Positions 26,140 through 34,823 of a DNA stretch of 64,000 bases are shown piece after piece (position 1 is the stretch's first letter; every line of letters begins with the position of its first letter). The translations under genes were made by a program, and so were the position numbers. Below the pieces are notes generated by a model. That model was not told where the DNA came from. It made no database searches and saw nothing but the letters and a program-made list of their open reading frames with translations. This DNA is from Massilia forsythiae (GTDB taxonomy: Bacteria > Pseudomonadota > Gammaproteobacteria > Burkholderiales > Burkholderiaceae_D). The stretch is from the NCBI RefSeq assembly GCF_012849555.1, contig NZ_CP051685.1, positions 4,526,001 to 4,590,000 of the forward strand. Reading direction: 5' to 3'.

Positions 26140-28524
26140 ATGACGACCAATCTTCCCCGCCGCCGCCTACTGAAAACCACTGCCGGCGCCACCGGCGCGG
26201 CCCTCGGCGGCGCGCTGCTGCCGCTGTCCGGCTCCACCCATGCCGCCGCGCACCGCTTCGCCATCGGCGACAAGGACTTCCTGCTCGACGGCAAACCGCT
26301 GCAGATCCGCTGCGGCGAAATGCACTTCGCCCGCGTGCCGCGCGAGTACTGGCCGCACCGCCTGAAGGCGATCAAGGCGATGGGCTTGAACACCGTGTGC
26401 GCCTACCTGTTCTGGAATTACCACGAATGGCGCGAAGGGAAGTTCGACTGGTCCGGCCAGCGCGACGCGGCCGAATTCTGCCGCCTGGCGCAGGCGGAGG
26501 GCCTGTGGGTGATCCTGCGTCCCGGTCCGTACGCCTGCGCCGAGTGGGAGATGGGCGGCCTGCCGTGGTGGCTGCTCAAGCAGCCGGGCGACGCCTTTCT
26601 GCGCACGCGCAGCCCGGCCTTCATCGACCCGGCGCGGCGCTGGCTGCGCGAGGTCGGGCGCGCGCTCGGCCAGCAGCAGGTGACCCGCGGCGGCCCGATC
26701 TTGATGGTGCAGGTCGAGAACGAATACGGCTTCTTCGGCAGCGATCTGGACTACCTGCGCACGATGCGCCGGGCCGTGCTGGACGCCGGCTTCGACGTGC
26801 CGCTGTTCCAGTGCAATCCGACCAACGCGGTGGCCAAGACCCACATCCCGGAACTGTTCTCGGTGGCGAACTTCGGTAGCGACCCGCAAGCCGGCTTCAA
26901 GGCGCTGGCGGCGGTGCAGCAGGGGCCGCTGATGTGCGGCGAATATTATTCCGGCTGGTTCGACACCTGGGGCGCGCCGCACCGGCGCGGCAGCGCGGAC
27001 GGCGCGGTGCGCGACATCCAGGCCATGCTGGGGGCGAACGGCTCGTTCAGCCTGTACATGGCGCACGGCGGCACCACCTTCGGCCTGTGGGGCGGCTGCG
27101 ACCGGCCGTTCCGGCCCGACACCACCAGCTACGACTACGATGCGCCGATCGGCGAGGCCGGCTGGACCGGCGCCAAGTTCGACGCCTACCGCGCCGGTAT
27201 CCGGCCGTTCCTGGCACCGGGAGAGGTACTGCCGGCGGCGCCGGCCAGGAACCCGGTGATGACGATCGCGCCGTTCGCGCTCACCGAATCGGCGGCGGTG
27301 CTGGCCAACCTGCCGGCGCGCACGATCCGCGACGCCTCGCCGCGCCCGCTCGAAGCCTACGACATCAGCCGCGGCCTGGTGAGCTACCGCACGACGCTGC
27401 CGGCCGGCCCGGCCGGCACGCTGGAAGCGGCCAGGGTGCGCGACCTGGCCTGGGTGTTCGTCGACGGCCGCCCGGTCGGCACCATGGACACGCGCCAGCG
27501 CCGCTACAAGGTCGAGCTGGCGGCGCGCGCCGCGCCGGTGACGCTGGAGATCCTGCTGTACACGATCGCGCGTGTGAACTTCGGGCGCGAGGTGCACGAC
27601 CGCAAGGGCCTGCACGGGCCGGTGACGTTCACGCCCAAGGCGGCGCAGCCGGTCGCGCAGGCGGTCGAACAGTGGGAAATCCGCGCCATCGACTTCGACG
27701 CCGACGGCGTGCTGCCGCCGCTGGCCTTCAAGCGCGGCCGCGCCGCCGGGCCGGCGTTCTGGCGCGGCGGCTTCGAGGCCGGGCGCGGGCTCGACACCTT
27801 CCTCGACATGTCCGGCTGGGGCCAGGGCATCGTCTGGATCAACGGCCGCTGCCTGGGCCGCTACTGGAGCATCGGGCCTACCCAGACCATGTACCTGCCC
27901 GGACCGTGGATCCGGCGCGGGCGCAACGAGGTCGTGGTGCTGGACCTGACCGGCCCGCGCGAGGCACGCATCGCCGGCCTGGCCGAGCCGGTGCTCGACC
28001 GCCTGCGCCCGGAACTCGACCTGGCGCGCCCGCCCAGCAGCGCGCGCCTGCAGCTGGACGGCGTCAAGCCTGCGTTCGAGGGCGAGTTCGCGCCGGGCGC
28101 GGCGACCCAGGACGTGCGCTTCGCGGCGCCGGCGCGCGGCCGCCAGTTCTGCCTGGAGTCGCTCGACGCCTTCGACGGCAAGCAGTACGCCGCGGTGGCC
28201 GAGATCGCGCTGCTCGGCCGGGACGGCAAGACGCTCGACCAGTCCGACTGGACCATCGCCTACGTCAGCAGCGAGGAAGCCAGCAAGGAAGACGGCGGCG
28301 CGCTGAACGCGATCAACGGCCAGAACAGCGACTACTGGCACACGGCCTACGCCGGCGCCGCTGCGCGCAATGCGGTACATCCGCACCGGCTGGTGATCGA
28401 CCTCGGCGGCGACGCCGAGGTGGCCGGCCTGCGCTACACGCCGCGCCAGGGAGAGGAGGGCGTGACCGGGCGCATCCGGCGCTTCCGCGCCTACGTCGGC
28501 GAGCGCCTGGTGGTGGGCAACTGA
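26140..28524 (+). CDS. GH35 beta-galactosidase, Tat-exported
   Basis: A 794-residue enzyme starting at ATG 26140; the upstream frame is REP sequence. The N-terminus LPRRRLLKTTAG is a twin-arginine signal. The GH35 TIM barrel shows CGEMHFARVPREYW, the acid/base Glu195 in QVENEYG and the nucleophile Glu268 in CGEYYSGWFDTWG, which align with human GLB1 Glu188 and Glu268. Jelly-roll domains follow (GWGQGIVWINGRCLGRYW), and the C-terminal 130 residues resemble a discoidin (F5/8 type C) carbohydrate-binding module. It removes terminal beta-galactose from oligosaccharides in the periplasm. Linked to the GH105 and DUF2264 genes. Confidence 0.92.
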   Translation: MTTNLPRRRLLKTTAGATGAALGGALLPLSGSTHAAAHRFAIGDKDFLLDGKPLQIRCGEMHFARVPREYWPHRLKAIKAMGLNTVCAYLFWNYHEWREGKFDWSGQRDAAEFCRLAQAEGLWVILRPGPYACAEWEMGGLPWWLLKQPGDAFLRTRSPAFIDPARRWLREVGRALGQQQVTRGGPILMVQVENEYGFFGSDLDYLRTMRRAVLDAGFDVPLFQCNPTNAVAKTHIPELFSVANFGSDPQAGFKALAAVQQGPLMCGEYYSGWFDTWGAPHRRGSADGAVRDIQAMLGANGSFSLYMAHGGTTFGLWGGCDRPFRPDTTSYDYDAPIGEAGWTGAKFDAYRAGIRPFLAPGEVLPAAPARNPVMTIAPFALTESAAVLANLPARTIRDASPRPLEAYDISRGLVSYRTTLPAGPAGTLEAARVRDLAWVFVDGRPVGTMDTRQRRYKVELAARAAPVTLEILLYTIARVNFGREVHDRKGLHGPVTFTPKAAQPVAQAVEQWEIRAIDFDADGVLPPLAFKRGRAAGPAFWRGGFEAGRGLDTFLDMSGWGQGIVWINGRCLGRYWSIGPTQTMYLPGPWIRRGRNEVVVLDLTGPREARIAGLAEPVLDRLRPELDLARPPSSARLQLDGVKPAFEGEFAPGAATQDVRFAAPARGRQFCLESLDAFDGKQYAAVAEIALLGRDGKTLDQSDWTIAYVSSEEASKEDGGALNAINGQNSDYWHTAYAGAAARNAVHPHRLVIDLGGDAEVAGLRYTPRQGEEGVTGRIRRFRAYVGERLVVGN

Positions 28525-28603
28525 TACGAGGCGGCGGTCCGCGTCCCCGCCGACGACGAAGACAAAGACGACGACAACGATAACGAGAACGACAGGAGAC
28601 CCG

Positions 28604-29920
28604 ATGAAACGACGCGACTTCGTACGCAATATGGCGGCCGGTTCGGCCGCCGCAGGCCTGGCCGGCGCCGCCGCTGCCGCTGCCACTGCCGCCGTTGCCG
28701 GCCAGGCCTCGGCCCAGGTCCCGTCCTCTGGCGCCGCAGCGGCCGCATCCGCCGGCGGCGCCGGCGAGCGCGCCTGGATGGCCGGCCTGCTGCAGAAAAT
28801 GGCCGAGCCGGTGCTGGCGGCCATGTCCAGGGGCGAGCTGCAAAAGACCTTCCCGCTCGAACTCAGCCCCACCTGGGACGGGCGCGACCGCCGCGTCGCC
28901 TACCTGGAATGCTTCGGCCGCCTGATCGCCGGCGCCGCCCCCTGGCTGGCGCTGCCGGACGACGACGGCGCCGAGGGCAGGGTGCGCAAGCGCCTGCGCC
29001 AGATGGCGCTGCAGAGCTACGTGAATTCGGTCGACCCGGCCAGCCCGGACCGACTGCTGTGGAAGGGGCCGGGCCAGGCGCTGGTCGATTCGGCCTACTA
29101 CACCAACGCGCTGATGCGCGCGCCGCAGGCGCTGTGGGAACCGCTCGACGCCGCCACCAAGGCGCGCATCGTGGCCGAGATCAAGGGCCTGCGCCGCATC
29201 GAGCCGCCCTACATCAACTGGCTGCTGTTCGCCGCCATGAACGAAGCCTGGCTGCTGTCGATCGGCGAGGAAGCGGATCCGATGCGCATGAACGTCGCTA
29301 TCCGCAAGATCAACGAGTGGTACGTGGGCGACGGCTGGATCAAGGATGGCGAGGCCTTCCACTTCGACTACTACAACGCCTTCGTGATGCAGCCGATGCT
29401 GGTCGAGATCCTGGAAGTGCTGGTCAAATACAAGGGGCCGTTCTGGAACGCCAAGCCGGCCGACCTGCTGGCGCAGGCGAACAAGCGCATCGGCCGCTAT
29501 TGCGAGCACCTGGAGCGCTTCATCTCGCCGCAGGGCACCTTCCCGCCGATCGGCCGTTCGCTGACCTACCGCAGCGCCGCCTTCCAGCCGCTGGCGCTGC
29601 TGGCCTGGCGCAAGCGATTGCCGGCCAGCCTGCCGGAAGGGCAGGTGCGCGCCGCGCTGGGCGCCGTCCACCGCGCCCTGTTCAGCGACCCGACCAATTT
29701 CACGCGCGACGGCTTCCTCACCATCGGCTTCGTCGGCCACCACCCGGAACTGGGCGACTGGTATTCCAACAACGGCAGCATGTACATCACCTCGGCCAGC
29801 TTCCTGGCGCTGGGCCTGCCGGAGCAGGACAGCTACTGGACCAGCCCGGCCCAGGACTGGACCCAGAAGAAAGCCTTCGCCGGCCAGCGCTTCCCCAAGG
29901 ACTACCCGGTCGACTACTGA
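28604..29920 (+). CDS. DUF2264 domain protein, Tat-exported, glycan-locus enzyme
   Basis: A 438-residue protein with a twin-arginine signal (MKRRDFVRNMAAGSAAAG) and an Ala-rich leader to about residue 50. The rest matches DUF2264: LSPTWDGRDRRVAYLECFGRL, YINWLLFAAMNEAW, DGWIKDGEAFHFDYYNAFV, and PIGRSLTYRSAAF. DUF2264 proteins have an alpha/alpha toroid fold and are common in loci for uronate- or rhamnose-containing glycans; their chemistry is not settled. An AGGAG site precedes the start. It follows GH35 by 79 bp and probably completes the operon. I assign no reaction. Confidence 0.82.
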   Translation: MKRRDFVRNMAAGSAAAGLAGAAAAAATAAVAGQASAQVPSSGAAAAASAGGAGERAWMAGLLQKMAEPVLAAMSRGELQKTFPLELSPTWDGRDRRVAYLECFGRLIAGAAPWLALPDDDGAEGRVRKRLRQMALQSYVNSVDPASPDRLLWKGPGQALVDSAYYTNALMRAPQALWEPLDAATKARIVAEIKGLRRIEPPYINWLLFAAMNEAWLLSIGEEADPMRMNVAIRKINEWYVGDGWIKDGEAFHFDYYNAFVMQPMLVEILEVLVKYKGPFWNAKPADLLAQANKRIGRYCEHLERFISPQGTFPPIGRSLTYRSAAFQPLALLAWRKRLPASLPEGQVRAALGAVHRALFSDPTNFTRDGFLTIGFVGHHPELGDWYSNNGSMYITSASFLALGLPEQDSYWTSPAQDWTQKKAFAGQRFPKDYPVDY

Positions 29921-29985
29921 TCTCAAACCGCGTAGGGTGGACGGCTCTGCCGTCCACGCGTTCAACCACCGGCAATTCAGACGCG

Positions 29986-30113
29986 ATTCGGGGTCAGAGC
30001 ACAACTCCACGGAGAGCAGCAATTCGGGGTCGGAGCACAATTCCACAGTTCAAGCCGCTGCACCTTCTCGAAATGTTTCTTGAGCTATTACCAAAAATTT
30101 TGCTCTGACCCCG
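29986..30113. repeat. GGGGTCAGAGCACA repeats, two direct and one inverted
   Basis: The 304-bp gap 29921-30224 holds no gene. It contains two 25-bp near-identical units starting ATTCGGGGTC (29986-30010 and 30022-30046, one mismatch at AGAG/GGAG and one at CTCC/TTCC) 36 bp apart, and an inverted core TGCTCTGACCCCG at 30101-30113. A separate short inverted motif GGTGGACGGCTCTGCCGTCCAC precursor lies near 29937-29958. These look like dispersed intergenic repeats. Confidence 0.55.
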
Positions 30114-30224
30114 GTTTGATGCCAAACAAGCCAGCGCAATCTCTCATATAGGTGCAACTAACCGACAATATCGAAAAACACAAAAAAGCAACCACCAGAC
30201 CAGTGGCCCAACATATCGCTTCCG

Positions 30225-30704
30225 TCATCCGCGCCGCGCAGCCTCGATCGCCGCCACGTCGATCTTGCGCATCGTCATCATCGCCGCGAACACGCGCCGC
30301 GCCACCGCCGGGTCCGGGTCGGCAAGCCCATCGGTCAGCACGCGCGGTGTGATCTGCCACGACATGCCCCATCTATCCTTGCACCAGCCGCATTCGTTTT
30401 CCTCACCGCCATTGCCGACGATCGCATTCCAGTAGCGGTCGGTCTCGGCCTGGTCCCCGGTCGCCACCTGGAACGAGAACGCCAGCGTATGCGGCACGCC
30501 CGGCCCGCCGTTCATGCCGATGCAGGGTATCCCGAGCACCGAGAATTCGACCACCAATACGTCACCGGCCTTGCCGGAAGGGTAGTCGCCGGGCGCGTGC
30601 CGGACGGCGCCAACGGCGCTGTCTGGAAACGTTTCGGCGTAGAACCGGGCGGCGTCCAGCGCGGCGCCGTCGTACCAGAGGCAGATCGTGTTCTTGCTGA
30701 CCAT
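30225..30704 (-). CDS. VOC superfamily protein (PhnB / 3-demethylubiquinone methyltransferase-like)
   Basis: A 159-residue cytoplasmic protein starting at ATG 30704 with a GGAGAA site. It shows the family pattern ICLWYDGAALDAARFYAETFPDS, VEFSVLGIPCIGMNGGP, NECGWCKDRWGMSWQITP and MTMRKIDVAAIEAA. Such PhnB-like proteins have the glyoxalase/dioxygenase paired beta-alpha-beta-beta-beta fold; despite the old methyltransferase label, most have no proven reaction. It has no evident functional link to its neighbours. Confidence 0.88.
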   Translation of the reverse strand: MVSKNTICLWYDGAALDAARFYAETFPDSAVGAVRHAPGDYPSGKAGDVLVVEFSVLGIPCIGMNGGPGVPHTLAFSFQVATGDQAETDRYWNAIVGNGGEENECGWCKDRWGMSWQITPRVLTDGLADPDPAVARRVFAAMMTMRKIDVAAIEAARRG

Positions 30705-30719
30705 GTTTGTTCTCCAAGA

Positions 30720-30818
30720 ATGACAAAGGGATCAGGGGACAGACACGTCACATTACCCGTTTTGCCGAGCGCCCGCCGGCTTTTCGGCGCCTTGCGGCGT
30801 GGCATGCACGCCAACCGC
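30720..30818 (-). other. Possible remnant of a REP-associated transposase tail
   Basis: The gap between 30704 and 30820 contains GGGGACAGACACGTCAC (30735-30751). Read on the minus strand, a frame gives PRRKAPKSRRALGKTGNVTC followed by LSPDPF, which resembles, from memory, C-terminal tails next to REP-associated tyrosine transposases. There is no complete gene. Confidence 0.25.
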
Positions 30819-30819
30819 A

Positions 30820-31440
30820 TCACCCCGGCCGCGACATCTTGAACAGCTGCTCCGGCCCGATGCTGAAATAATCCGCCGGCCCGCCGCCGCGCAGGATCGG
30901 CGCGGCCGCGGCGGTGTCGTACACGCCATCCTTCAGCAGGCTGCGGTCGATATGCACGCCCACCACCTCGCCCAGCACCAGCCAGGTCGGCACCGTCGCG
31001 CCGTCGGCGCGCTGCAATTGCACGATCTGGGTCAGCCGGCATTCGAACGACACCGGGCTTTCCGCCACGCGCGGCGCCGCGATCAGGCGCGAGGCCGCCG
31101 GCGTCAAGCCGGCCAGCGCGAATTCGTCGACCTCGGGCGGCGCCGCGGTGCAACTGATGTTCATCTGCTCGGCCAGCGCGCGCGTCGCCAGGTTCCAGCC
31201 GAACTCGCCGGTCTGCTCGATGTTGCGCAGCGAATCCTTGTAGCCGATGCTGGCGAAGCCGATGATCGGCGGCGTGTAGTTGAAGGCGTTGAAAAAGCTG
31301 TAGGGCGCCAGGTTGAGGATGCCGTCGCCGCTCCTGGACGAGATCCAGCCGATCGGGCGCGGGCCGACGATGGCGTTGAAGGGGTCGTGCGGCAGGCCGT
31401 GGCCGGCGCGCGGTTCGTAGAAATGGATGGTGTCGCTCAT
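30820..31440 (-). CDS. Flavin reductase family protein (FMN-binding)
   Basis: A 206-residue cytoplasmic protein starting at ATG 31440 (MSDTIHFYEPRAGHGL) behind a GAGGAG site. The split-barrel flavin-binding fold is shown by NAIVGPRPIGWISSRSGDG, LAPYSFFNAFNYTPPIIGF and NLATRALAEQMNISCT. Members bind FMN and supply reduced flavin or carry out small-molecule reductions. It lies in the same direction as the VOC gene, and its own upstream neighbour is the DJ-1-like gene 86 bp away. The partner oxygenase, if any, is not nearby. Confidence 0.88.
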   Translation of the reverse strand: MSDTIHFYEPRAGHGLPHDPFNAIVGPRPIGWISSRSGDGILNLAPYSFFNAFNYTPPIIGFASIGYKDSLRNIEQTGEFGWNLATRALAEQMNISCTAAPPEVDEFALAGLTPAASRLIAAPRVAESPVSFECRLTQIVQLQRADGATVPTWLVLGEVVGVHIDRSLLKDGVYDTAAAAPILRGGGPADYFSIGPEQLFKMSRPG

Positions 31441-31526
31441 GCGGGCTCCTCGGGTGAAAACCGCACGATAAACGATTGCGCCGATGTGCGTACGTCCGGG
31501 TCCGCTACGCGCGCCGGCGCGGCCGC

Positions 31527-32315
31527 TCACGGCGGATCGGAAGATGCCGCCTGCGTGGATGCGCCGGCATCCGCTTCGCCATCGGCATCGCCCTGCTGGC
31601 GCCGGCGCCGGCCCATGTTGGCGGCCACCACGCCCACGCCCAGCAGTGCCAGGCTCAGCATCGCGCCCACCGAGGGCGCCGACAGCCAGCGCAGCGGCTG
31701 GCCCGGCGTCTCGCACGGTTCCTGCTGCGGCGGGTCGGACGGGCCCTCGCTTTGCGCCGGTGCGGCGTCCTCGCCGGCGAAGAACGCGACCAGCGTCGCG
31801 GTGAAGGCGGCGACGTCCTGCGGACCGCGGCCCGACAGCCAGCGCCCGTCGCGCACCACGTCCTGGTTCAGCCAGGTGGCGCCGGCGTTGACCAGGTCGT
31901 CGCGGATGCCGGGCCAGGCGCTCAAGGTGCGGCCTTGCAGCAGCCCGATCGAGGCCAGCAGCAGCGGCGCCTGCGACAGCGTGGCGACCGGCTTGCCGGC
32001 GGCGTCGACCTGGCGTACGAAGTCGCGCGCGGCGTCCGACTGGCGCAGCGAATCGGGCGCGATGAATCCGCCCGGCAGCAGCAGGCCGTCGTAGTCGGCC
32101 ACGCGCGCATCGCCCACCGCCTTGTCGACCCGCAGCAATTCGCCCGACTGGTGCACGTGCATGCCGCGGATGCGGCCGCCGCGCAGGGCGATGACCTCGA
32201 CCTGGGCGCCGGCCGCCTTCAGGGCCGCCACCGGCGTTTCCAGCTCGGCCTGCTCGAAGCCGTTCGCCGCCAGCACGGCGATGCGCTTTCCCGCGAGTTT
32301 GCCCGGTTCGCCCAT
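31527..32315 (-). CDS. DJ-1/PfpI-like protein lacking the nucleophilic Cys, with C-terminal membrane anchor
   Basis: A 262-residue protein. ATG 32315 (MGEPGKLAGKRIAVL) has an ideal GGAGGG site, so I prefer it to ATG 32327. Residues 10-182 follow the PfpI/DJ-1 fold (FEQAELETP, DYDGLLLPGGFIAPD, GRTLSAWPGIRDDLVNAGA, SGRGPQD). Where family members have ACHGP, this protein has LSQAP (Ser114), so the catalytic cysteine and histidine are missing. A Pro/Gln-rich linker leads to a hydrophobic helix (about 213-233) and an Arg-rich tail (GRRRRQQ). Both features suggest a non-catalytic, membrane-tethered derivative. Confidence 0.8.
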   Translation of the reverse strand: MGEPGKLAGKRIAVLAANGFEQAELETPVAALKAAGAQVEVIALRGGRIRGMHVHQSGELLRVDKAVGDARVADYDGLLLPGGFIAPDSLRQSDAARDFVRQVDAAGKPVATLSQAPLLLASIGLLQGRTLSAWPGIRDDLVNAGATWLNQDVVRDGRWLSGRGPQDVAAFTATLVAFFAGEDAAPAQSEGPSDPPQQEPCETPGQPLRWLSAPSVGAMLSLALLGVGVVAANMGRRRRQQGDADGEADAGASTQAASSDPP

Positions 32316-32435
32316 GATGCCCTCCATTGCGTCCACCCCGTACAGAGTTGCTGGAGGCGGCTTTGGTTCCGGCCTGCCGCGATTGCCGACGTTGCGGCGG
32401 CGCGCCGGATGAGGCAATGTTGTTGCCGCAAAAAC

Positions 32436-32540
32436 GTCGTCCCCGCGCAGGCGGGGACCCATGCCGAGTAACCGAAGTCAATATGCACGCACCTCGATTC
32501 CGTTACTGTCAGCTTGGGTCCCCGCCTTCGCGGGGACGAC
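32436..32540. repeat. Inverted pair of 27-bp REP-like elements, copy 3
   Basis: Units at 32436-32462 and, inverted, 32514-32540, matching the pairs at 6479-6603 and 25997-26120. It lies between the DJ-1-like gene and the 3' end of the symporter gene. Confidence 0.88.
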
Positions 32541-32592
32541 GGGGAGATTCGCGGCAGCGTCAATGGCTTGCCGCGGGTACTTCACCAGCTGC

Positions 32593-34266
32593 TTACCACC
32601 AGGCGATATACACCGCCGCCACCAGCACGCACACGATCGCCGAACCCACGGCGAAGCCGCCGTCGACGCGGAACATGCGGCGGTCGATGACCATGCGCTT
32701 GGCTTCGGCTTCGCTGCGGTTGCCGCTCAGGCTCAGCAGGACCATGCCGGCGACCACAAGCAGGAACACGATCAGCATGCGGTCCAGGAACGGGATCTCG
32801 TACACGCCGGCGCCGTTGTCCACGGCGAAGCCGATCGGGGCCAGGAAGTGCAGGTCCATCATCCCCGGCAGGAACTTCAGGACGATCGAGAACACCAGGC
32901 CGCCGACGGTGGCGAACATCGCCGCTGCGGACGTCGTCTTCTTCCAGAAGAAGCCCAGCAGGAACATGGCCAGGATGCCCGGCGAGACGAAGCCGGTGTA
33001 TTCCTGGATGTACTGGAAGCCGCCTTTCTTGTCGATGCCCAGCATCGGCGCGATCACCACCGCCAGGATCATCGCGACCACCACGGTGACGCGGCCGATC
33101 CACACCATGCGCTGTTCGCTGGCTTCGCGGTTGAAGTTCTTCTTGTAGATGTCGAGGGTGAAGATGGTGGCGATCGAGTTGGCCTTGCCGGCCAGCGAGG
33201 CGACCACGGCTGCGGTCAGGGCGGCAAAGGCGACGCCTTTCAGGCCGGTCGGCAGCAGGGCCAGCAGGGTCGGGTAGGCGCGGTCCGGATTCAGCTCGCC
33301 GCCCTGGCGCATGGCGTCGCCCAGCGCGCCGCTCTTGTCCAGCGCGTAGGCGGCGATACCCGGCAGCACCACGATCACCGGCATCAAGAGTTTCAGGAAC
33401 GCCGCGAACAGGATGCCCTTGCGCGCGGTCGGCAGGTCGGCGCCGAGGGCGCGCTGGGTGATGTACTGGTTGCAGCCCCAGTAGTTCAGGTTGACGATCC
33501 ACATGCCGCCGATCAGCGTCGACAGGCCCGGCAGGTCCATGTAGTTGGCATTGCCGCGGGTGAGCACCATGTCGAAGTGTTCGCCGGCGCGCTTGAACAG
33601 CTCGCTGGCGCCCTGCACCGAACCGTGGCCGCCGCCCAGCTTGGCCACCAGGTCGAGCGCGATCCAGGTGGTGACCAGGCCGCCGACCACCAGGCACAGC
33701 ACCTGGATCACGTCGGTGTAGCCGATCACCTTCATGCCGCCCAGTGTGATGATGGCGGCGAACACCGCTAGGAAGATCATGCAGGCGAACACGTTCAGGC
33801 CGGCGATGCTGGAGATCGCCAGCGCGCCCAGGTACAGGATCGAGGTCAGGTTGACCACGACGTACAGGCCGAGCCAGAACAGCGCCATCGTGGTGGCCAC
33901 GGCCTTGCCGTAGCGCTGCTCGAGGAACTGGGGCATCGTGTAGATGTGGTTCTTCAGGTACACCGGCATGAAGAACACGGCGACGATGATGAGGGTGGCC
34001 GCCGCCATCAGTTCGTACACGGCGATCGCCATGCCGATGCGGTAGCCGGAGCCGCTCATGCCGATGAACTGCTCGGCCGAGATATTGGACGCGATCAGCG
34101 AGGCGCCGATGGCCCACCAGGTGAGGGAACCTTCAGCCAGGAAGTAGTCGTGCGAGGCGCGCCCGGAGGTGCTTTTCTTGCGCCGGTATACCCAGATGCC
34201 GTAGGCCGCGACGACCACGAAGTAGACCAGGAAGACGAATGAATCGAGGGTGGAAAATGGAGTCAT
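32593..34266 (-). CDS. Sodium:solute symporter, SGLT-type sugar transporter
   Basis: A 557-residue inner-membrane protein with about 14 helices. It opens with a transmembrane helix (FVFLVYFVVVAAYGIWVYRR), then DYFLAEGSLTWWAIGASLIASNISAEQFIGMSGSGYR, the sodium-binding region of the SSS family, and MWIVNLNYWGCNQYITQRAL, close to bacterial vSGLT. It should import a monosaccharide with Na+. The start codon at 34266 has only a weak ribosome binding site. A perfect 16-bp LacI-type palindrome lies 137 bp upstream, pointing to sugar-responsive repression. Probably takes up galactose or another sugar released by the glycan enzymes. Confidence 0.9.
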   Translation of the reverse strand: MTPFSTLDSFVFLVYFVVVAAYGIWVYRRKKSTSGRASHDYFLAEGSLTWWAIGASLIASNISAEQFIGMSGSGYRIGMAIAVYELMAAATLIIVAVFFMPVYLKNHIYTMPQFLEQRYGKAVATTMALFWLGLYVVVNLTSILYLGALAISSIAGLNVFACMIFLAVFAAIITLGGMKVIGYTDVIQVLCLVVGGLVTTWIALDLVAKLGGGHGSVQGASELFKRAGEHFDMVLTRGNANYMDLPGLSTLIGGMWIVNLNYWGCNQYITQRALGADLPTARKGILFAAFLKLLMPVIVVLPGIAAYALDKSGALGDAMRQGGELNPDRAYPTLLALLPTGLKGVAFAALTAAVVASLAGKANSIATIFTLDIYKKNFNREASEQRMVWIGRVTVVVAMILAVVIAPMLGIDKKGGFQYIQEYTGFVSPGILAMFLLGFFWKKTTSAAAMFATVGGLVFSIVLKFLPGMMDLHFLAPIGFAVDNGAGVYEIPFLDRMLIVFLLVVAGMVLLSLSGNRSEAEAKRMVIDRRMFRVDGGFAVGSAIVCVLVAAVYIAWW

Positions 34267-34402
34267 GAATTATGCGCTCAGGATGTCTCGGGGCGCATGG
34301 GTGCGGGCGGCCCGTGCGCTTGTTATGTCGTCGGCCGGCCTCGCGAAAGGCCGGCCAGCGCGCCGCCAGGAACCTGTCCTGGGGCAGCCGCTGCCCGCCG
34401 TC

Positions 34403-34418
34403 ATGTAATCGATTACAT
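34403..34418. promoter_or_regulatory. Perfect 16-bp LacI-type operator upstream of the symporter
   Basis: ATGTAATCGATTACAT is a perfect palindrome with the central CG typical of LacI-family sites. It differs in half-site (TGTAAT) from the operator at 20179 (TGGTAA), so it may serve a different family member not encoded in this window. The rest of the 557-bp gap 34267-34823 shows no gene; only a purine-rich ribosome binding site before 34824. Confidence 0.7.
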
Positions 34419-34823
34419 ACAGCTTATCGAAAATACCATATGTTGCCGGGCCGAACAAAGTTTTTTTGTATTCCCGCCATCATCATAGCGATAATTCGAT
34501 CGCGCGCCGAACTAATCGTCATGTTTGCGCAACGGGGCCGGGCGCGGCGGCGTTGTCCATCGCCGGCATTGTAGGGGAGCTTTCTGGCGGCAGACCGCGG
34601 CGGACCGAAACGCTCATACACTTGATTCGAACACGGTTTCGAGCCGGTCACAGGCGCGGTTCGGTCGCGCGCATGATCGCGGCGCGAGCACGAGCCCGGC
34701 GCGCGCATGCGCCGTCGTGCGCCGCCGCCGCGTCCGCGCCGCCATTGCCTGTAGCCATGAATTGCGACATGATGGCGCTCCGCCGGCCCGGCCCGGCATG
34801 AAAAACACAAGGAGCATCGCGCC

